DNA from: Owenia fusiformis
Taxonomy: Eukaryota; Annelida; Polychaeta; Sabellida; Oweniidae
Assembly (NCBI GenBank): GCA_903813345.2
Contig: CAIIXF020000003.1
Location: 33,038,159-33,102,158 of the forward strand
Direction: 5' to 3'
DNA: 64,000 nucleotides
Shown piece by piece: positions 1-14,500 of the stretch; the stretch's first letter is position 1; every line of letters begins with the position of its first letter. The notes under the pieces were generated by a model, which ran no database searches, was not told the DNA's origin, and worked only from the letters and a program-made list of their open reading frames with translations. Made by a program: the position numbers and the translations under genes.

Positions 1-889
1 TCACCCTTTCACCAAAATATGAGGAATTAAATCATACTTTTGCAATAACACCTTAGATGAATAACACATTCACAATTTCCTTGTCTTCCGATACTGAAGT
101 TACAAAATATTTCTTTCAGCTAGTTTTTTGGACAGTGGGATGTGTATTTTCACATAAAAAGCACATCAATTTGAACAGATAGAGAAGTATAGTCATATAT
201 TGCCAAGTAAAGCATCGCATTGCAATTAAATCAGCGTAGACTACCATTGAATATCCAGGTCTAATATATTTCTATTAAATGATCAGAATTGGAGAAAATA
301 ATCATATTTCCAAAATTGGACTTCTATCCCCTCAGTTGGCTTTCAGTTAATCCAGAGATTTAATTCCAGTTTAGTTAATATCTACCCATTCTAATAGTTT
401 GATTCTGTTAATGTACTAGGCTCTGACCGTCTCAGAGCCAACTCAGGCCCATCGTGATAAACCATGACGTCTCATTCCTTCTCAGCCCTGAGATGTTTCA
501 GGTGAAACAGAAAGATGATTGAATGACATTCTGATACTCATAACATCTCTCTCTGTTGCATCGATAGAGATGGAGTGGGTGTGGCTTACCACGATGATTG
601 AATGACTCCAACTCAAAACTAAACTAAACGTAACTTCATCATGGTAACGTTATACACATACATGAACATCTAAATAACCATACTTCATATTACATGAATA
701 TATCATATCTCATATAATAAGCATAGAGAACATTAGTTTGATTAATTAAAACAGACCCATAATACATAGATAGTTCATATTATGTCCCTGATGGGTTCAA
801 TGATGCAGTTCTTTGCCTCTAAGGTACATGACAGCAGATACAGCCTCTTATAAATAATAAATATCTTTAATGTAAATTGAACTCTCTAA

Positions 890-1077
890 TACAGTAAAAT
901 CTATTAATACGAACACCTCTCTTATCTGAATACCTCATTGTGAACTCTCTCTTGGCTCCAATTTTATCATTTCCAAATTGATTCACATATTAAGGAAACC
1001 TTAAAATGTGAACACCTTCTGATCCTAACACATTTTGCTGGCCCCAATAGTGTTCAGACTAGAGAGGTTTCAATGTA
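890..1077. mobile_element. MITE with pogo/Tigger-like terminal repeats
   Basis: The left end, TACAGTAAAATCTATTAATA then CGAACAC, pairs imperfectly with the right end, which in inverted orientation reads TACATTGAAACCTCTCTAGT then CTGAACAC. TA borders both ends. Ends of the type CAGTNRAACCTCTCTAATNCGAAC are typical of pogo-group elements with TA duplications. There is no coding capacity. Confidence 0.6.
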
Positions 1078-1166
1078 AGACCTGGCCTTTCTTACCGATG
1101 CGATCACACTTTTCAATCCATTACGTAAAATTTTTCACTCCATGTATTTTGTCTGCTTGTCTATAT

Positions 1167-1193
1167 GTTTGTTTGTTTGTTTGTTTGTTTGTT
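1167..1193. repeat. (GTTT)n microsatellite, about 6-7 units
   Basis: This is a perfect GTTT run about 90 bp beyond the right end of the pogo-like MITE at 890-1077. Confidence 0.95.
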
Positions 1194-4100
1194 CTCACAC
1201 AATCAAGTAACCTTATAATAAGCAAGCTTCATTTCTTATATCCATTTATTAAATCCTCCTACCTTTCGGATCATATATCTTCCATCAAATCTGTATAATT
1301 GTGTATGTATATAACCCTGACTTATTCGGAGCTTAAGATAGAAGTTTGAACAGTATATATACAAATACACCTTATAAGAACCTGCTATGTTAAGGGTTTA
1401 ATCAGACTACGTTCCCAATCAGACCAGTTATTAATTAAACTGAGGAGTGTGTTGGTTCAGTACAATACAAACATGTTCATAAATGAAAGAACTTTACAGA
1501 CATAAAGTCCTCTACAGTCCTTACCTTTAACAAGTCTTTCAATGCATTTGTGCTTTTTATTGTAGACCTCCACAAAGGGAGGGGATGTTTTGAAGAATTT
1601 AAACAAACAAGCACAAATTATATGCTTTTAACAAATATGTAAGACTTGTAAGACTATACTTAACGATTCTTTCTTTCTGAAGACATTCCAAAAAGTGTTT
1701 AATCGTTAACAAGGTGTTGATTCGTCATCTGTTAAATAAATTGGCACTGAATAGTCTCAACCCCTTGGGAATATGTGATCACAAATATGCCGTCATTAAA
1801 TTGAATCATGAGTTGCCATTGTTTTATTTGCAATCTATTGACCAACTTGTCAAAATCTTAGTCAAAACCTCCTAAAGATTTCAATAGGTCTATTGGAATT
1901 TAAATCTCTGATTTGGGGGTATACAGCTTAAGTAAATATGCCATTCAATATTTAGCTTGTTTTAACCAAGGATTGTTTTCAATTAAAACTTTGATTAAAG
2001 GTCCTTGTTGAAATACTGTAGTCTCAAACAAAAGTTACTTTACAAAGTTTGCTAATTCCTTTATCAATAGACGTCTACATCAGACGCAAGACTTCATTCT
2101 CGAAAAAGGGTAATGTGTACATACTGATTTGATATTCCCTTTTATGTAATATTTTGTTTTCAAAATACAGTAAATGTATCATTTCTAAAATGGAATTTAC
2201 AAATACATGCAAATAAATGGCAAGATAAGTAAAATAAAAAAAAATGAGCTCATGCATTTTCTACTGCCAGATTTACTTTTCCCCTAAATGATTACCATAT
2301 TTAGATTTACCCTTTGCTTTTCATCATCAAAATCCCACATCCTTATATAGATATTTGTATAAGAAATCGAGGCCATTCTCTTATCAACACAAATTGATCA
2401 ACTTCATGAAAAGACACATGTATATCATTCAGGTACTGTTTAAATATGATATTTGCAAACAGTTTTTGCTTTGTTTTCAGATCACAAGAATATGAGACTT
2501 TAAGTTCTAGAATCGTCACCTCAGATATAGAAAGGAGGTGCGTGATGCAGACCATAAACCCATTTTCCAGAAACGGGATCTCAGACACAAATGTAGCTTC
2601 TCAGTCAAGTTTGTTTAGCTAAATCTAATGTTATTTACAATTCATAACTTTTATGCATTGCACAGCCATTCATTATTTCAATATATGCATATACAGTTTG
2701 ATATATTCTTTATATAATTAAAATTAGATGTTGTGTGAATAGTTCAAACAACTTGATTTATCGTGACAAAACTGTATCTACGATGTCACCTATTAAAAGC
2801 TATACCTGACGATAAAATGAGTATTGCTATGAATTAGGTCTATCAAGTTAACCCCTAGCTATTCTCGTGTTCGATGTCTTCAACGCTACATTCTTCTAAT
2901 TTCACCAATGTTGATCCATGATTCATCAAATCGAGCCAAAATTAATTACTGTTGACTTAACCGGTTATTTGTTTTTGGTCGCTGGGAAATGCAAACAAAA
3001 CACAAACATGTCTCATTGGTGAATATGTTGAAATAAAATAAAAGCTTTTAAATTGAGATACAGAGGGGATTAGCTCTCAAGAGTTTTCAGGTGTATGTCC
3101 AACTGATTTCTTAGTCCAGAAATGCTCATTAAGGCTAGGAACAATATTTAAATATTTCTCATATTTTAAATTTTGCAAAGCTTCATTTTATCATGAGTTT
3201 ACAAAATAAAAGAGAAATAACCCCAAAACATTTTAATTATTTTTTAGTAATATTTTTGTACAATAATTAAGCATAATAGTGCTAGAATAGTATATTCAAA
3301 AATTGAGCAATTGTTTATCCTGAATTATGCAGAATGATTATTAAGCAACTGCTTATCCTGGATCGAGTTGAGTAATAATTAGGCATTCAGGACCTGACTT
3401 TTTTCAATTGTTCAAGTATAAAAGGATTTGAGGATGGTTATATCAATTACTAGTAAAAAGGATGAGAAATAATTCAATCTATGATTGTTATAGAATTTGT
3501 GAGTCACATCTAGTAATTTAATTTATTAGGCAACTCTTTCACAGTCTGTTCATATGGTTATCATGGACAAAATAAAAAGGCCCTCATTAATGTTGAATTC
3601 TGCAAACTTGGCTATGGGTTTCCTGTATAAATCACACCTCACTTGAATCAATATACATTCTTTTCAAATGAATAATTAAATACAACGAACTATATTTATA
3701 ATTCATTGAATAGATGACTTTAAAACATTGAGTTGTGAAAAATGATATACAGTATCTGAAATTCAATCAGAAGTATACATTCAAACTGGATTCTCCTACA
3801 GGATCTAATGAGAGCAATCTTGAACGTAGCCACGTAATTAAAGCACCATTTGACCTAAATATCCAAACAAAACTTAATTTCCAAAGCCTTGTGAAATTCT
3901 TTCAAACAGCTTTTTCAATGTAAAATCCGGATACCGAATAAATGATACTGATTTCATTAAGATATCGTTTAGCTTTAGAATCAAGCCGAAATTGCTATTT
4001 TACGCACGGAATTACTCCCATAAATATCAGATGGTCAGAATTTCCATCCATTTCTAAATTGGTTGCGTCTTAGATATCTTCATTATAAAGGAGATCTGTT

Positions 4101-6714
4101 ATATTTTATTGCTAATGTTAAGCAAGTGAAATTAGGGATAGATTTTAGTGTCATATCGTAGAAAAATCCATCGTTAATTTCACTGATTAAGAAATTGAAC
4201 TGAGTCGATGCCCATTGAAATTAACAGGATAATTCCTCAGAAACTTGTTCAGCTATATGAGCTTTTATAATTAAAAGCATGAAGTGGTCGCAAGTTTAGA
4301 TGGATGGTAGAGTAGATATTATCAAAAGTATCATGTAATGTATTGTCCGACATCTCTTCAGAACTTTCAATGCGTCCTGTCATTCCAGTTCAAAAGTTCA
4401 TGTTTTTCATAAATACTTCACAATTCCTCAACAATATGTATATTTCTGTATTGTTTTTGTAAAGAAGGACATTTAAATAGTTGAGAATATATCATATTAG
4501 AAATCCATATTGAGTCTTTTCCTTTATCAAAAGTTATAATAGCTGCAAAATTCAGTAATAATCATTATAATCTAGTAATGTAATTTCAGATCAACGGCAA
4601 ACATCATTTGGGTTTTTTATCTCTTCAGGCTTGATGGACATTTAACATTTGACTGATGGCTATAAGATTTGAAAAAACAAACATTACTAATCTTTCAGCT
4701 TTTTGTGAGAAAATGGCGTAATAAAAAAATCGTCAAAATGGCGGAAGATTATTGATTTGTGCTGATAATTAACGACGTTCCTAGTAATTAGATCAGTAGA
4801 CAAATAGAACTGAAGCAAATGAAGCAATTTATGTCGATTTTTCTGTGAAAAAAGTTAATTGTTCTGCGATATTATGTGGAAATTACAGCCTCAGCTGAAG
4901 AATAGACCAACTGAATAGAAGATATTCCATGATTAAATATAATTGGAAAGATTTAATACGCCGAATACCAGTTATTTCATTACAATATTGAAAACTCCAG
5001 AGATGGCGAACGTCATTCCGATAGAATTATCACTCAAATGCAATTAAGAGACTCAGAACTGAATTCCTTTCTTTTGACTCAAAAATGAAAATAGATTTAT
5101 AATTATGAAATTAAGTGTAGGAGAAATATTAATGACAATTTTTATGAAATGATGCAGTTTTTAAATCAATTCTGAGATCAACAAATGAAATTGCGCACTG
5201 AAGTCATTTATAATGATGTTTATCATTGTCTGGTTTGTGATGCAATGAATTATTAACGAAATAGATATTCTTCGTAATATTTCATCATTCTTCTTTTGTT
5301 CTCGCAGATTTCTCATTAAAACCATACATAATTCTCAAGGAAACCGAATCCCGACATCTGAAATCTTAATATTTCTAGTTTACTAAAGATATAGATTTAA
5401 TTTCTTCAATTTTGATGTTATAAACTTATGAAAATGACTTCTTTTTAATGTTGCTTTATTGCAATCGTAAATTGCTAAATGGTATACAGATTGAAGTCAT
5501 AAATTCATTCTGATTAGATTATCTCACAAATATATCATGTGTATTGTCTAATATATTCTTTAGCTTATAATGTGTCTCATCCAGAAGATTTATCCTTGTC
5601 TGTAAAAACACAAAAGCAATAGTTGTAATAATTAATTTATCAAAGAAGTTAGCCATTTCCAGTTCGAATAATTTCATATCAGGCCATATGGAATTCCATC
5701 AATGCCATGACGCAAAGATGCAATTTGATTACATCAACATGACAGAAAGGTTGCATTTCAAATATCATGAATTAAAATAAAACTATATATTAATTGTTCT
5801 TCTATATACAAACACCTAATGTACATAGCCCTGCTAACGAACGATTCTGAAAAATAATTGAGCTTGATTTTTGGAGAAAGAATGTAGGTTTTTCTTATAT
5901 CTTCAAATTACATATACACGTTAAACAGTACTGCATGTAGCACTTAAAATAGAATAAAATAAAACAGAGGTAAATTAACCTAAAAACAAAAGTGCCATCA
6001 TGTCCCAAAAATTAAACATAATCATCAATCATCTGAAATATGAAGGAATAATCCTCCGATCATCTTTCCAACAATTACAGCCCATTGTTTGATTAATTGC
6101 TTTAAAATGATATATGAAACATATAGACCTCCTTAGTATAGGTATTAAATTTCAATTAATGTTGAATATAAAACAATCCACATCATTAATTGGTTACTAT
6201 GGCAAAGAATAGATCATTCAATGAGATCAACAGTGTTTTTTATCATTACACAATGAATAGTTCTTTTTGAGGTTTTAACGATTGTGCAACTTTAATTAGG
6301 TCTTGGGAAGAGAAAAGTAAAATAAAAAATGATAAAACATATGAGAGATCAATTAAACTCATGAGTTCTCACCATAAGGATATATGATATTTTATATTTT
6401 TTATATTCTCAAATGGAATGTGAAATTTGAAATTACAGGACAATATACAATATAAAACCTTGAACACCTTGGAATAACTTAATGAGTGAAATGAGTTACT
6501 ATAAGTAGACGTAGAACACCTCCAAAGAGGAGGTTCCAATGGTATTCCACTTGAACAGGTATTTCTGTATATATGTAGTTTTCCATGTAATGTAAATATG
6601 AAATATAAACCTGTCATTTCTTAAAGGCTTCAAACAATCTTTGCTTTTTTACTGTTCCTTTATGTTTATTGTTTCCCCTCTGGTAATTGAGCTAACATAT
6701 TAATATTGTACGCT

Positions 6715-6850
6715 GCAAAACCAATACATTCGAACACTTATATATTCTGAACACCTCTTAATTTGAACATTTTTTGGGTCCCATCGTTCGTTACCTCTAT
6801 TCTTTGGACACCTGTCAATTTGAACACCTTTGGCCTGTCCATTACTGTAG
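6715..6850. mobile_element. Probable pogo-like relic rich in GAACACC motifs
   Basis: ACATTCGAACACTTATATAT, CTGAACACCTCTTAATTTGA and GGGTCCCATCGTTCG, followed by TTACTGTAG at the right, parallel the interior and ends of the 890-1077 element. The terminal pairing is weak, so the boundaries are approximate. Confidence 0.4.
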
Positions 6851-7059
6851 TCACAATATAACAGTCAACATATCCCCTTTATTCTCTCCTCTCTCTGTAG
6901 TCAAACCTGCCTTGCCCATATCGTCAATAAACCATCCTTGGTCCAAGGGTATTTCACTTCTTAAGCATAAATGAAGTCCTTTGAAGAAGGATGCAATAAA
7001 CTACCCCTGCCATGTTTTTTGGCGAGACAGGCCTGCATGTAATATGGATATGGGAATGA

Positions 7060-7130
7060 GAATAAATACTGACCTATCATACATGCTGACATATTGTACA
7101 TACTGACATATTGTTTATACTGACATATCA
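7060..7130. repeat. Degenerate ACTGACATATTGT repeat
   Basis: GCTGACATATTGTACATACT and GACATATTGTTTATACTGAC form four imperfect units of about 18-20 bp. Confidence 0.6.
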
Positions 7131-9635
7131 TAAGGAGCAAATGTCCTAAGACTTCTGTTTGTGACATATCATTAAATTGCTGTCACAATTCGTGCTTTGT
7201 GACATATGTCCGCTCCATTATCAGAAATTTGATGTCACTCAAATCTACGTCCTTATAATTTGTGATTTTAACATTCAATCGTTTAACTAAGTAAAAGTAA
7301 CCCCCTCCCCTCCTCAGTGAAAACTACACTCATAATTTGTTTCTCAAAACATTTAATGAATTTTTTTTAAAATTTTGATGGGTCACAATGACCAGTCATT
7401 TTAGCTCAAAGAAAAAACTCATAGAGTAAGATTTTCCATGTAATATTTAGCAGAAATTATAAACCATTTTCCAATTAGAGATAAGACCTTATACTAGCTG
7501 AAGTCTTCCCTTTTGATTCCACTTAATCTATGTTTTAATTAAAGTGACGGGCTAGAAATCCCCAACGTTCAAGATCCTATCTAGAAAATTACTCATTAAA
7601 TCGTCTTACGACATTCAAAGATGAATGCATATAAAAAAATATCTCGCATATAATCCGTCCAGAGAACAAACCCTTGCAATTTTGTAAAGTTGAAATAAAA
7701 TGTATAATAATTCTAAAAAATAAAGTATAAAACGACTTTTAGGAACAACATTAACTTACTTATCAAGACGACTATGAAGAGGGAGAGAATTGCAGATTTT
7801 AAAATGAAATTAATATGAGAAATATTTAGATTATTTTTGTGTCTTATAAACCACAAGTAACCTTATATTTTATGAGAGGCGAGTTTATTGCGATATGTTG
7901 TAATTAAACGAAAACTGACGGCCTATTCCGACATTTTCATTGTCTATCTGGCGTTAAAACAAAAATGGCCGACTATTGCGTATATTTATGAGCGTAATTC
8001 ATACCAAATTTGATCACTTATCTGCTATCAGATGTGTCTGAATGACATGAAATATAAAGATAGAAATATAAATAGTCTTCAAATAACTTTTTTTGCAAAA
8101 CAAGGCCATGCATCGAAGCATCAAAATATCTATGAATCTAATATGAACGACATATGTGACCGTGTCAGCATTCAACATACTAAAAGTACATCTTTCATTA
8201 CCATATTTCTAGTTAGAATCAAACGGAAGTTTAAACCCTTCTCATATGCAGATTTTACATCTGGAAAAACGGAGGCAAAGTGAACCCCAGAAGTGAACTC
8301 CAATATTTTGAGTCGAAGTCATACCAAATTTCACTTTGTTTACTCTAATCAGAGGGAGATAAAGTTATTATGAGAAATGAAAGACAAATCCTTCGTGAAT
8401 CAGACATTGGAATGAAGGTCTAATTAAACCCAGCGCCTTATCTGAGGTTAGAAAAAACTTAAGGGGGTTTTCTCAGATATGGTGATATACATGATATATG
8501 AGATTCGTAGATTTTCTTAATCACAAAACATGCAATTTAGAAATTCACATTTTAGGAAAGTTTAACAATGCTTAAAATACTCTTGTCAATATGAATTATA
8601 GTTTTCAAAAATCTAGGTTTTACGATTTTTATCATTCCATCATTTAATGTTGGTTTAATGGAAGGGCCGACCAAGACTTATGAACTAGAAATAACAGATA
8701 AAGAAACCAATAAAAGAAATCGGTTAATTCTCAAATATGAGAAAATATCACTCTAATAAGCTAATCTCAGAATGTCCTTGTGTGAACTCTCAGGAAGCAG
8801 AGAAGCGAGGAAGGGGGGGGGGGGGGGGTGATTTCAAATGTAGATCTGCAAAACCAATGATAAATTGACAATGATGTGTTGGAACTTTGCATATTTTTGC
8901 CTGATTAATGTTGAAACATAACCACCCTCCTCTCAGCACTTATGCAGATGAAAAGACAAACTCAACCCAATGTCTCTAATTTCTATTTGACAGAAATGTT
9001 CAGATAAGTTTTTTAATACTGATTGCGCATAGATCTCCCAGATAGTTAAGAAAGAGCCACGAGAGGTCATTTAGGGGCCATGTTGAATCCCTTGCAAATA
9101 TTATGTCATTCGGATTAAATCAATTCATTCAAATACAAAGAAATATGATGAAAATCCATGAAATTAATTAAATCATTTTTTCATGCATATTGAAATTATT
9201 CAAGAAAACTTGAGGAAATGAACTTCAAAATCATGGACAATGGTTCATTGATCATTTGATAGGGTCTTGTGTAATCTTAGTAGAAAATCAGCAAACAAGC
9301 AAACAACCTCACTTAATTAATCTAAAGCAAACCATCTCCAAAATCTTTGAATCTTTGGGAATGCCATAATCCAAACCATCTAAAATAATTATATAGTTCA
9401 TAAAATTGGTATTTTACATGTTATTTTTGAATCCTTTGTTCTAACTAAAAATCCATATATATAATCTCAAAGTATAAACTGTTTTATGGATTTGAATTTG
9501 TGGATGAGAAAGCAAGAGAAATTGTCTATTGGCTGATTAAGGAGATAGTGAAAATTGACTGGTTAGCAGGACCCCTGTGCAATATGGTCCAACCCCTGTT
9601 CAAATGGTTACAATGGTCATAACTATCACATTATT

Positions 9636-9770
9636 TCTCTCTAAAATTTGAATGAACTGTCTAATTTTTTGTCATTTTCATACAATTTTGAGGGTTAACT
9701 TCATGCCTATTTATTTTATTGCTTTCTGATATAACTTTTTTCTACTCAATTTTCCATTTCAAAACATGAC
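9636..9770 (+). repeat. Dispersed repeat family copy A
   Basis: It starts TCTCTCTAAAATTTGAATGA, contains CATACAATTTTGAGGGTTAA and TTATTTTATTGCTTTCTGAT, and ends CATTTCAAAACATGAC. It aligns along its length with the copies at 9949, 20380, 38098, 46871 and 52579. Confidence 0.65.
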
Positions 9771-9948
9771 TGTCTTGCCATTTCCCTCGCAGGAAATTGT
9801 TTGTTTAACGTCTGAAGATTTGAGGTGGAGGATTAAATCACTAATGAGTAGAAAAGCTCATCTAATGGAATCTCAAACTGTTAGACTCTTGGGGTTAGCT
9901 AGTCCAGGAGTTAAAATGTCCGTCTGCTTATGCTTAATTCTCTCAATT

Positions 9949-10084
9949 TCTCTCTAAAATCTGGATGAAGTGTCCAGTTTCCTTACATTTCTATACAATT
10001 TAGAGTTATAACTACATGCCAGTTTACTTTATTCCTTGCTTATTCCTTGATATTGTTCTCTATTTCATGCTTCAAAACTTGACC
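9949..10084 (+). repeat. Dispersed repeat family copy B
   Basis: TCTCTCTAAAATCTGGATGA, then ATTTCTATACAATTTAGAGT and TTTACTTTATTCCTTGC. It begins 313 bp after copy A, and a more decayed continuation lies near 10210-10345, so A, B and this remnant may be a tandem of a roughly 313-bp unit. Words upstream of B (ATGAGTAGAAAAGCTCATCT) recur upstream of copy C. Confidence 0.65.
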
Positions 10085-10754
10085 ATTGTGCTACTTCATT
10101 CTCCAAATTGACCAACCCAAAACCTCCATGTTGATTCCACTTATAATTAAGCATGTCAGGATATCTCAAGACACTTCAACCGGTTTCCAGGAATTTTTCA
10201 ACTGACATTTGAATTCTTTTCTTTCCATTGATAAAATTTCAAAAATGTTTTTTTTTAGTTTTTGTACAATAAATTAACTTCAAGGCCTACTGACTTCCTC
10301 CATATATGCCATCATTCCACTGTCATTTCTCTCTTTTGATGAAAACACAGCGATTGAAATTCAAATTTTATGGATGGGAATCTTAAGACATGCTCCAATG
10401 AGACATAAAAGGCTGGTTAAATCTGTTTCATTTGTCCTCTCCCTGCTGTCCTGTGTGATTATCAGAGATTATCAACCAAAGGAAAGCATATATCAGTTGA
10501 AATATACATTTTTATATAGAACAAATGTGATATCTGATAAGCTTAAGGTGTCATTTATATTTTATAACATGTATTTTCCATTGGCTAGCATGTATAAATA
10601 TAACTGCAAGCAGATCTGATATGACACGTGTTCTGGCCAAGAATGGCAATTCCAAGAAAGGCAATTCTATATTGATTAAAATTGGATGGTCTATCATAAA
10701 TTGAATACATGAACCAATATGAATATAGCCATTGCGTTCTGCTAGTATTGTGCC

Positions 10755-10797
10755 CCATAATGGGCCTATGGGTCTATGGGTTTATGGGTTTATGGGC
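10755..10797. repeat. (TATGGGTT)n short tandem repeat
   Basis: CTATGGGTCTATGGGTTTAT followed by GGGTTTATGGGC is an 8-bp repeat of about five units. Confidence 0.85.
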
Positions 10798-11139
10798 ACT
10801 CATGGTTTGTCCTCTCAAGACCTTAAATCAGAATTATTGATAATCATCTAATGAGGAGAATTTACTAAGTGGCTCACATCCTGGCAGACCATATTGCGCC
10901 ATGTTACAGCAGCATATTGCGCCATGTTAGGGATACATGTTGCATAATCAAAGGTAACCCATTACTATAGTAGTATGAGCAGCAAAATATTGTAGTAAAA
11001 GTATTAAACCTTCCACCACATAAACAATTTGATGAATTGAAGTATTTTGGGTAAAACATCGATAGAATCATAATATATGCTGTACATTTACTTTTTACTT
11101 TGTTTTACTTATTTTGGAAATACATGATGTCAACTATAA

Positions 11140-11220
11140 TGAAGCACAATCAACCACCATGAAGCACATGTAATACAGCACAATCATAAAATGGCACAAT
11201 CACAAAAAAGCACAATGATT
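11140..11220. repeat. Degenerate GCACAATCA tandem repeat
   Basis: AAGCACAATCA, CAGCACAATCAT, GGCACAATCACA and AAGCACAATGAT are spaced by roughly 20 bp. Confidence 0.65.
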
Positions 11221-11842
11221 ATGAAAAGTTCTAATACAAAAATCAATCATAAGAAATTCATGAATAAAGAATGAGTGATGTAACATATTACACTCCAGCA
11301 CATCCAATGCCAAATATGTTACATAAGAACCGCAGATAGATGATACAAGACTAGCATATCTGAAATGCATTGTTAAGGTAATATTATGACAACACACACA
11401 GACAAGAGGCAATAGACCTTATAGAATGTAACACAATAGGATAAACTGGCGATATGTCTAAGGAGAGAAACAACAGATAGGTGAATAGAGGCAGCGTGCT
11501 GACAGACATAGTACAACACTGGAATACAATTACATCCTCTCTCACAACAGGCAAATCGTATGAAATGAGTTTTCTAAAGCTGCATGGTACATGGAGTTTG
11601 GAATTCTCTACTAAGGTTCAAAACATGATTGCCACAAATTGCCAGGTGGGCAATCAGTCTATTGCAACTCAATTTGGAAGCCTTTTCAATTTCATTGTCA
11701 GGAAAGGGATTTCAGTGTGTAGTGATTCGTGAAGCAAATTTGTAAGTTGTAGTTGTAAGCAAAGCTGCAAAGATAGATTGAATGTATAGTCAATAGAGAT
11801 AAGCTTTAGCAGTGATTGTGCTACACAACATTGTGTTATTGC

Positions 11843-11860
11843 GTTACCCACAATGCATCT
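11843..11860 (+). promoter_or_regulatory. ZNF143/Staf-like site
   Basis: GTTACCCACAATGCATCT fits the ZNF143 recognition pattern WACCCAYAATGCATTG as I recall it. The identical 18-mer occurs inverted at 39346-39363. Function is inferred from motif match only. Confidence 0.45.
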
Positions 11861-14295
11861 TGACAGCACAATCGGTGTAACCAAACAATGGCAAACATTT
11901 GTCTTGGATTTCTATGGTAGAATAAATAGAAATCAAACTAGGAAGTGAGAGTGAGAGTTGTTATCAATTGATGTGAAATATCCCTTTACAAATACACTAC
12001 ATTGGGTTAAAAGAGATACAACCTCCTAAATACATTTGAAAACAATCTCGAACTTAATTTCCCAAAGCAGTGCAAATGCTTATTCCAAGCACAATCTAAG
12101 GAGAAACTAAACTTCTGATCCTATGGTGTTGAAAGATAATGTTGCCTTAGTATACAAACTGACTCCAAAAGGAAAACAAAATGGTATTATGTTCTAACAA
12201 TTAGGCTCAGAGTTAGAAATGGACCAATATTACCCTTCCCTAACCAACCCCTCCCCCCTCTGATAGGAGTGGGGTCACAGCAGACAGAGACTGGCTTGCT
12301 ATATACGTATGTGGACTTTGGTTCTGCCATTTCCATAAAAGTAGTGAGAACTGCAATGGGGTAATAAAAGGTTTGATGCAATCTATACATATCTATTGGG
12401 GAATCAATGGACATTGTCCACTGGATATGATCTTCAAAAGCACTGCTATGAGTGCTAAGAGGGACAACCCCCCCCCTCCTCCTAGCCGCTAGGGACAACT
12501 CCAAATGCCTAATACTATTGTGTCTCACAGTCTCAGAGAATATGTAATGCAGCAGCAAGTAGCCTTTAATAGAATTAATGTTCCAATATGATATAATATA
12601 TGAACATCAGATATACATGTAATATTAGTTCATGATTATACCTAATGTGTTCTGTCAAATGATGGATCAATCTGCCATTAGAGCTCTCAGTTCTTAATTG
12701 AATATAAATTCTACAAAACGTTCAATTTCAAAATTTAACCAAGCCCAACTCGAAACCCAGCAATTATAAACATATAAATTCTACTTTGTAACACAAGATT
12801 GATTAAGTTTTAATCTTTCGGATTAAAACAATTTAGATACAATAATACTAATATAATTGTATTTTATTATTCGTTTACATCACTGGATTCCAATTTAAGG
12901 TCACGGATTGTTCTAAGCCCTCAACAGAATACAATTTTAATCCGCGACAATACATCATGAGAAACATGTCTGCCTTGATGATATATGAGTGATATATCTA
13001 GATGTTGTATTCTTTAGACATGATCATAATTTCTCTCCTTTTTATTTCTTAGTCCTACTTTAATCTCTCTTTCACAAAATATTCCGATAATTGATTAGTT
13101 TTTCAGAAATAAGAATTATAAATGGTGACAAGAAAGCTTCGGTCTAATTACGACAAAACAATGCAGTTTCCACATTACGATTTTTATGGCTTTAGCTCTT
13201 AATCGATGACGTTATTAATCCTTCACTTCCATAATAAATAATAAAAAATAAACATAAACATGATTAATGGTCCTCTAGTTATTTAGTTAATTGACAGCCA
13301 TCTTTGTTTGTCACAATGACAAGAAACAGAAACTTTATTTACCATTTATTCCAAGCTAATGACTCGTATCTGTTATATATTGAAACACGTAGAACAAATA
13401 AGAAAAAAATTAATTTAAATTTCAAAACTCAATTATAGTCGAACAATGTTATTATTTCATGATTAGAATTACAATTTAAGTAGTAATCAGTCATAGCGTA
13501 AATAGCCGACATCATAAGGTCTCAATATGTCATTGAGGTGGTGATATGCCTTGAAAGATGACATGAAAGACACTCTTAGAACCAGTAATATGTCAGGTGC
13601 TCAAATACACTCAATTGTAACAGATTTACTTCAAAAGCTCATAATAAGCGTATTTTAACGTTTCACTGCACACATTATACTTGACTATGCAAGCATGTTA
13701 TAATATTTTGTTATGAATATTATTAAAATTATGAATGAATTTTAATTAAATTGCGGGTTTCGATAATTAGACAATGATCCATCGATAACCATCTTTTCAA
13801 TATTGAACCATGATTAAGTGATTTAATAAATGTGTCAAATGAGATCTATACCTAGGAATATTTCTGTCCCCATAAAGATTATATAATTCATGATAAATTA
13901 ATTTGTGAAGACAATTGCTGTATATATCAAACTTGAACAAACTTTGAAAAATAATAAAAACATTTTTATTTCATAATTAATTGTTCATAATGCCAACTGG
14001 TCTCAATCATTTATGTTCAGAGGTTATTTTAACCTCTGAGTGACTTTCATACTCAGGTGAATAAAAGGCTAATGCAATGATATAGCGTGACACTGCTCTG
14101 CAATATCAGTTTGGCCAAATGTGTTTGGGATAGGGTCTCTATAAAAGTCAATGCACAAGTTAGGATCAATTGGTTTAGTCCCTATTTATACCATGCAGTA
14201 TCCTTATTTTCTTTGTTAAATGTTATTGGAGTATCAAATGGTATAGCGAGTGTGCTAATATAGATTTTACCCTTGAAATGAGGAGAATATGATTA

Positions 14296-14500
14296 ATTTC
14301 CAAGAGAATGTGTTCATCAGTGTTTACAAGAGAGAGGTGTTCTCGGGAAAAGGTCTTTGCTAGAGAGATGTATTCAACAGAGACATGTGTTTGCCACAAA
14401 GGAGTCCACAAGAAAGATGTTCAAGTTCAGTGTTTGCTGTTAAGAGGTGTTTACCAGAATGAGGTGTTTACTTGTGAGAGGCATTCCCAGTAAACACCTC
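14296..14500. repeat. Degenerate array of GTGTTTRCNAGAGAG-like units
   Basis: Units of about 20-24 bp such as GTGTTTACAAGAGAG, GGTGTTCTCGGGAAAAG and GGTGTTTACTTGTGAGAG recur. It is related in vocabulary to the array at 44090. The 61-62-codon frames here come from the repeat. Confidence 0.6.

Noticed and set aside
14018-14038. Short perfect inverted repeat CAGAGGTTA/TAACCTCTG
   Set aside because: Nine-base arms are unremarkable over 64 kb, and no context gives them a role.
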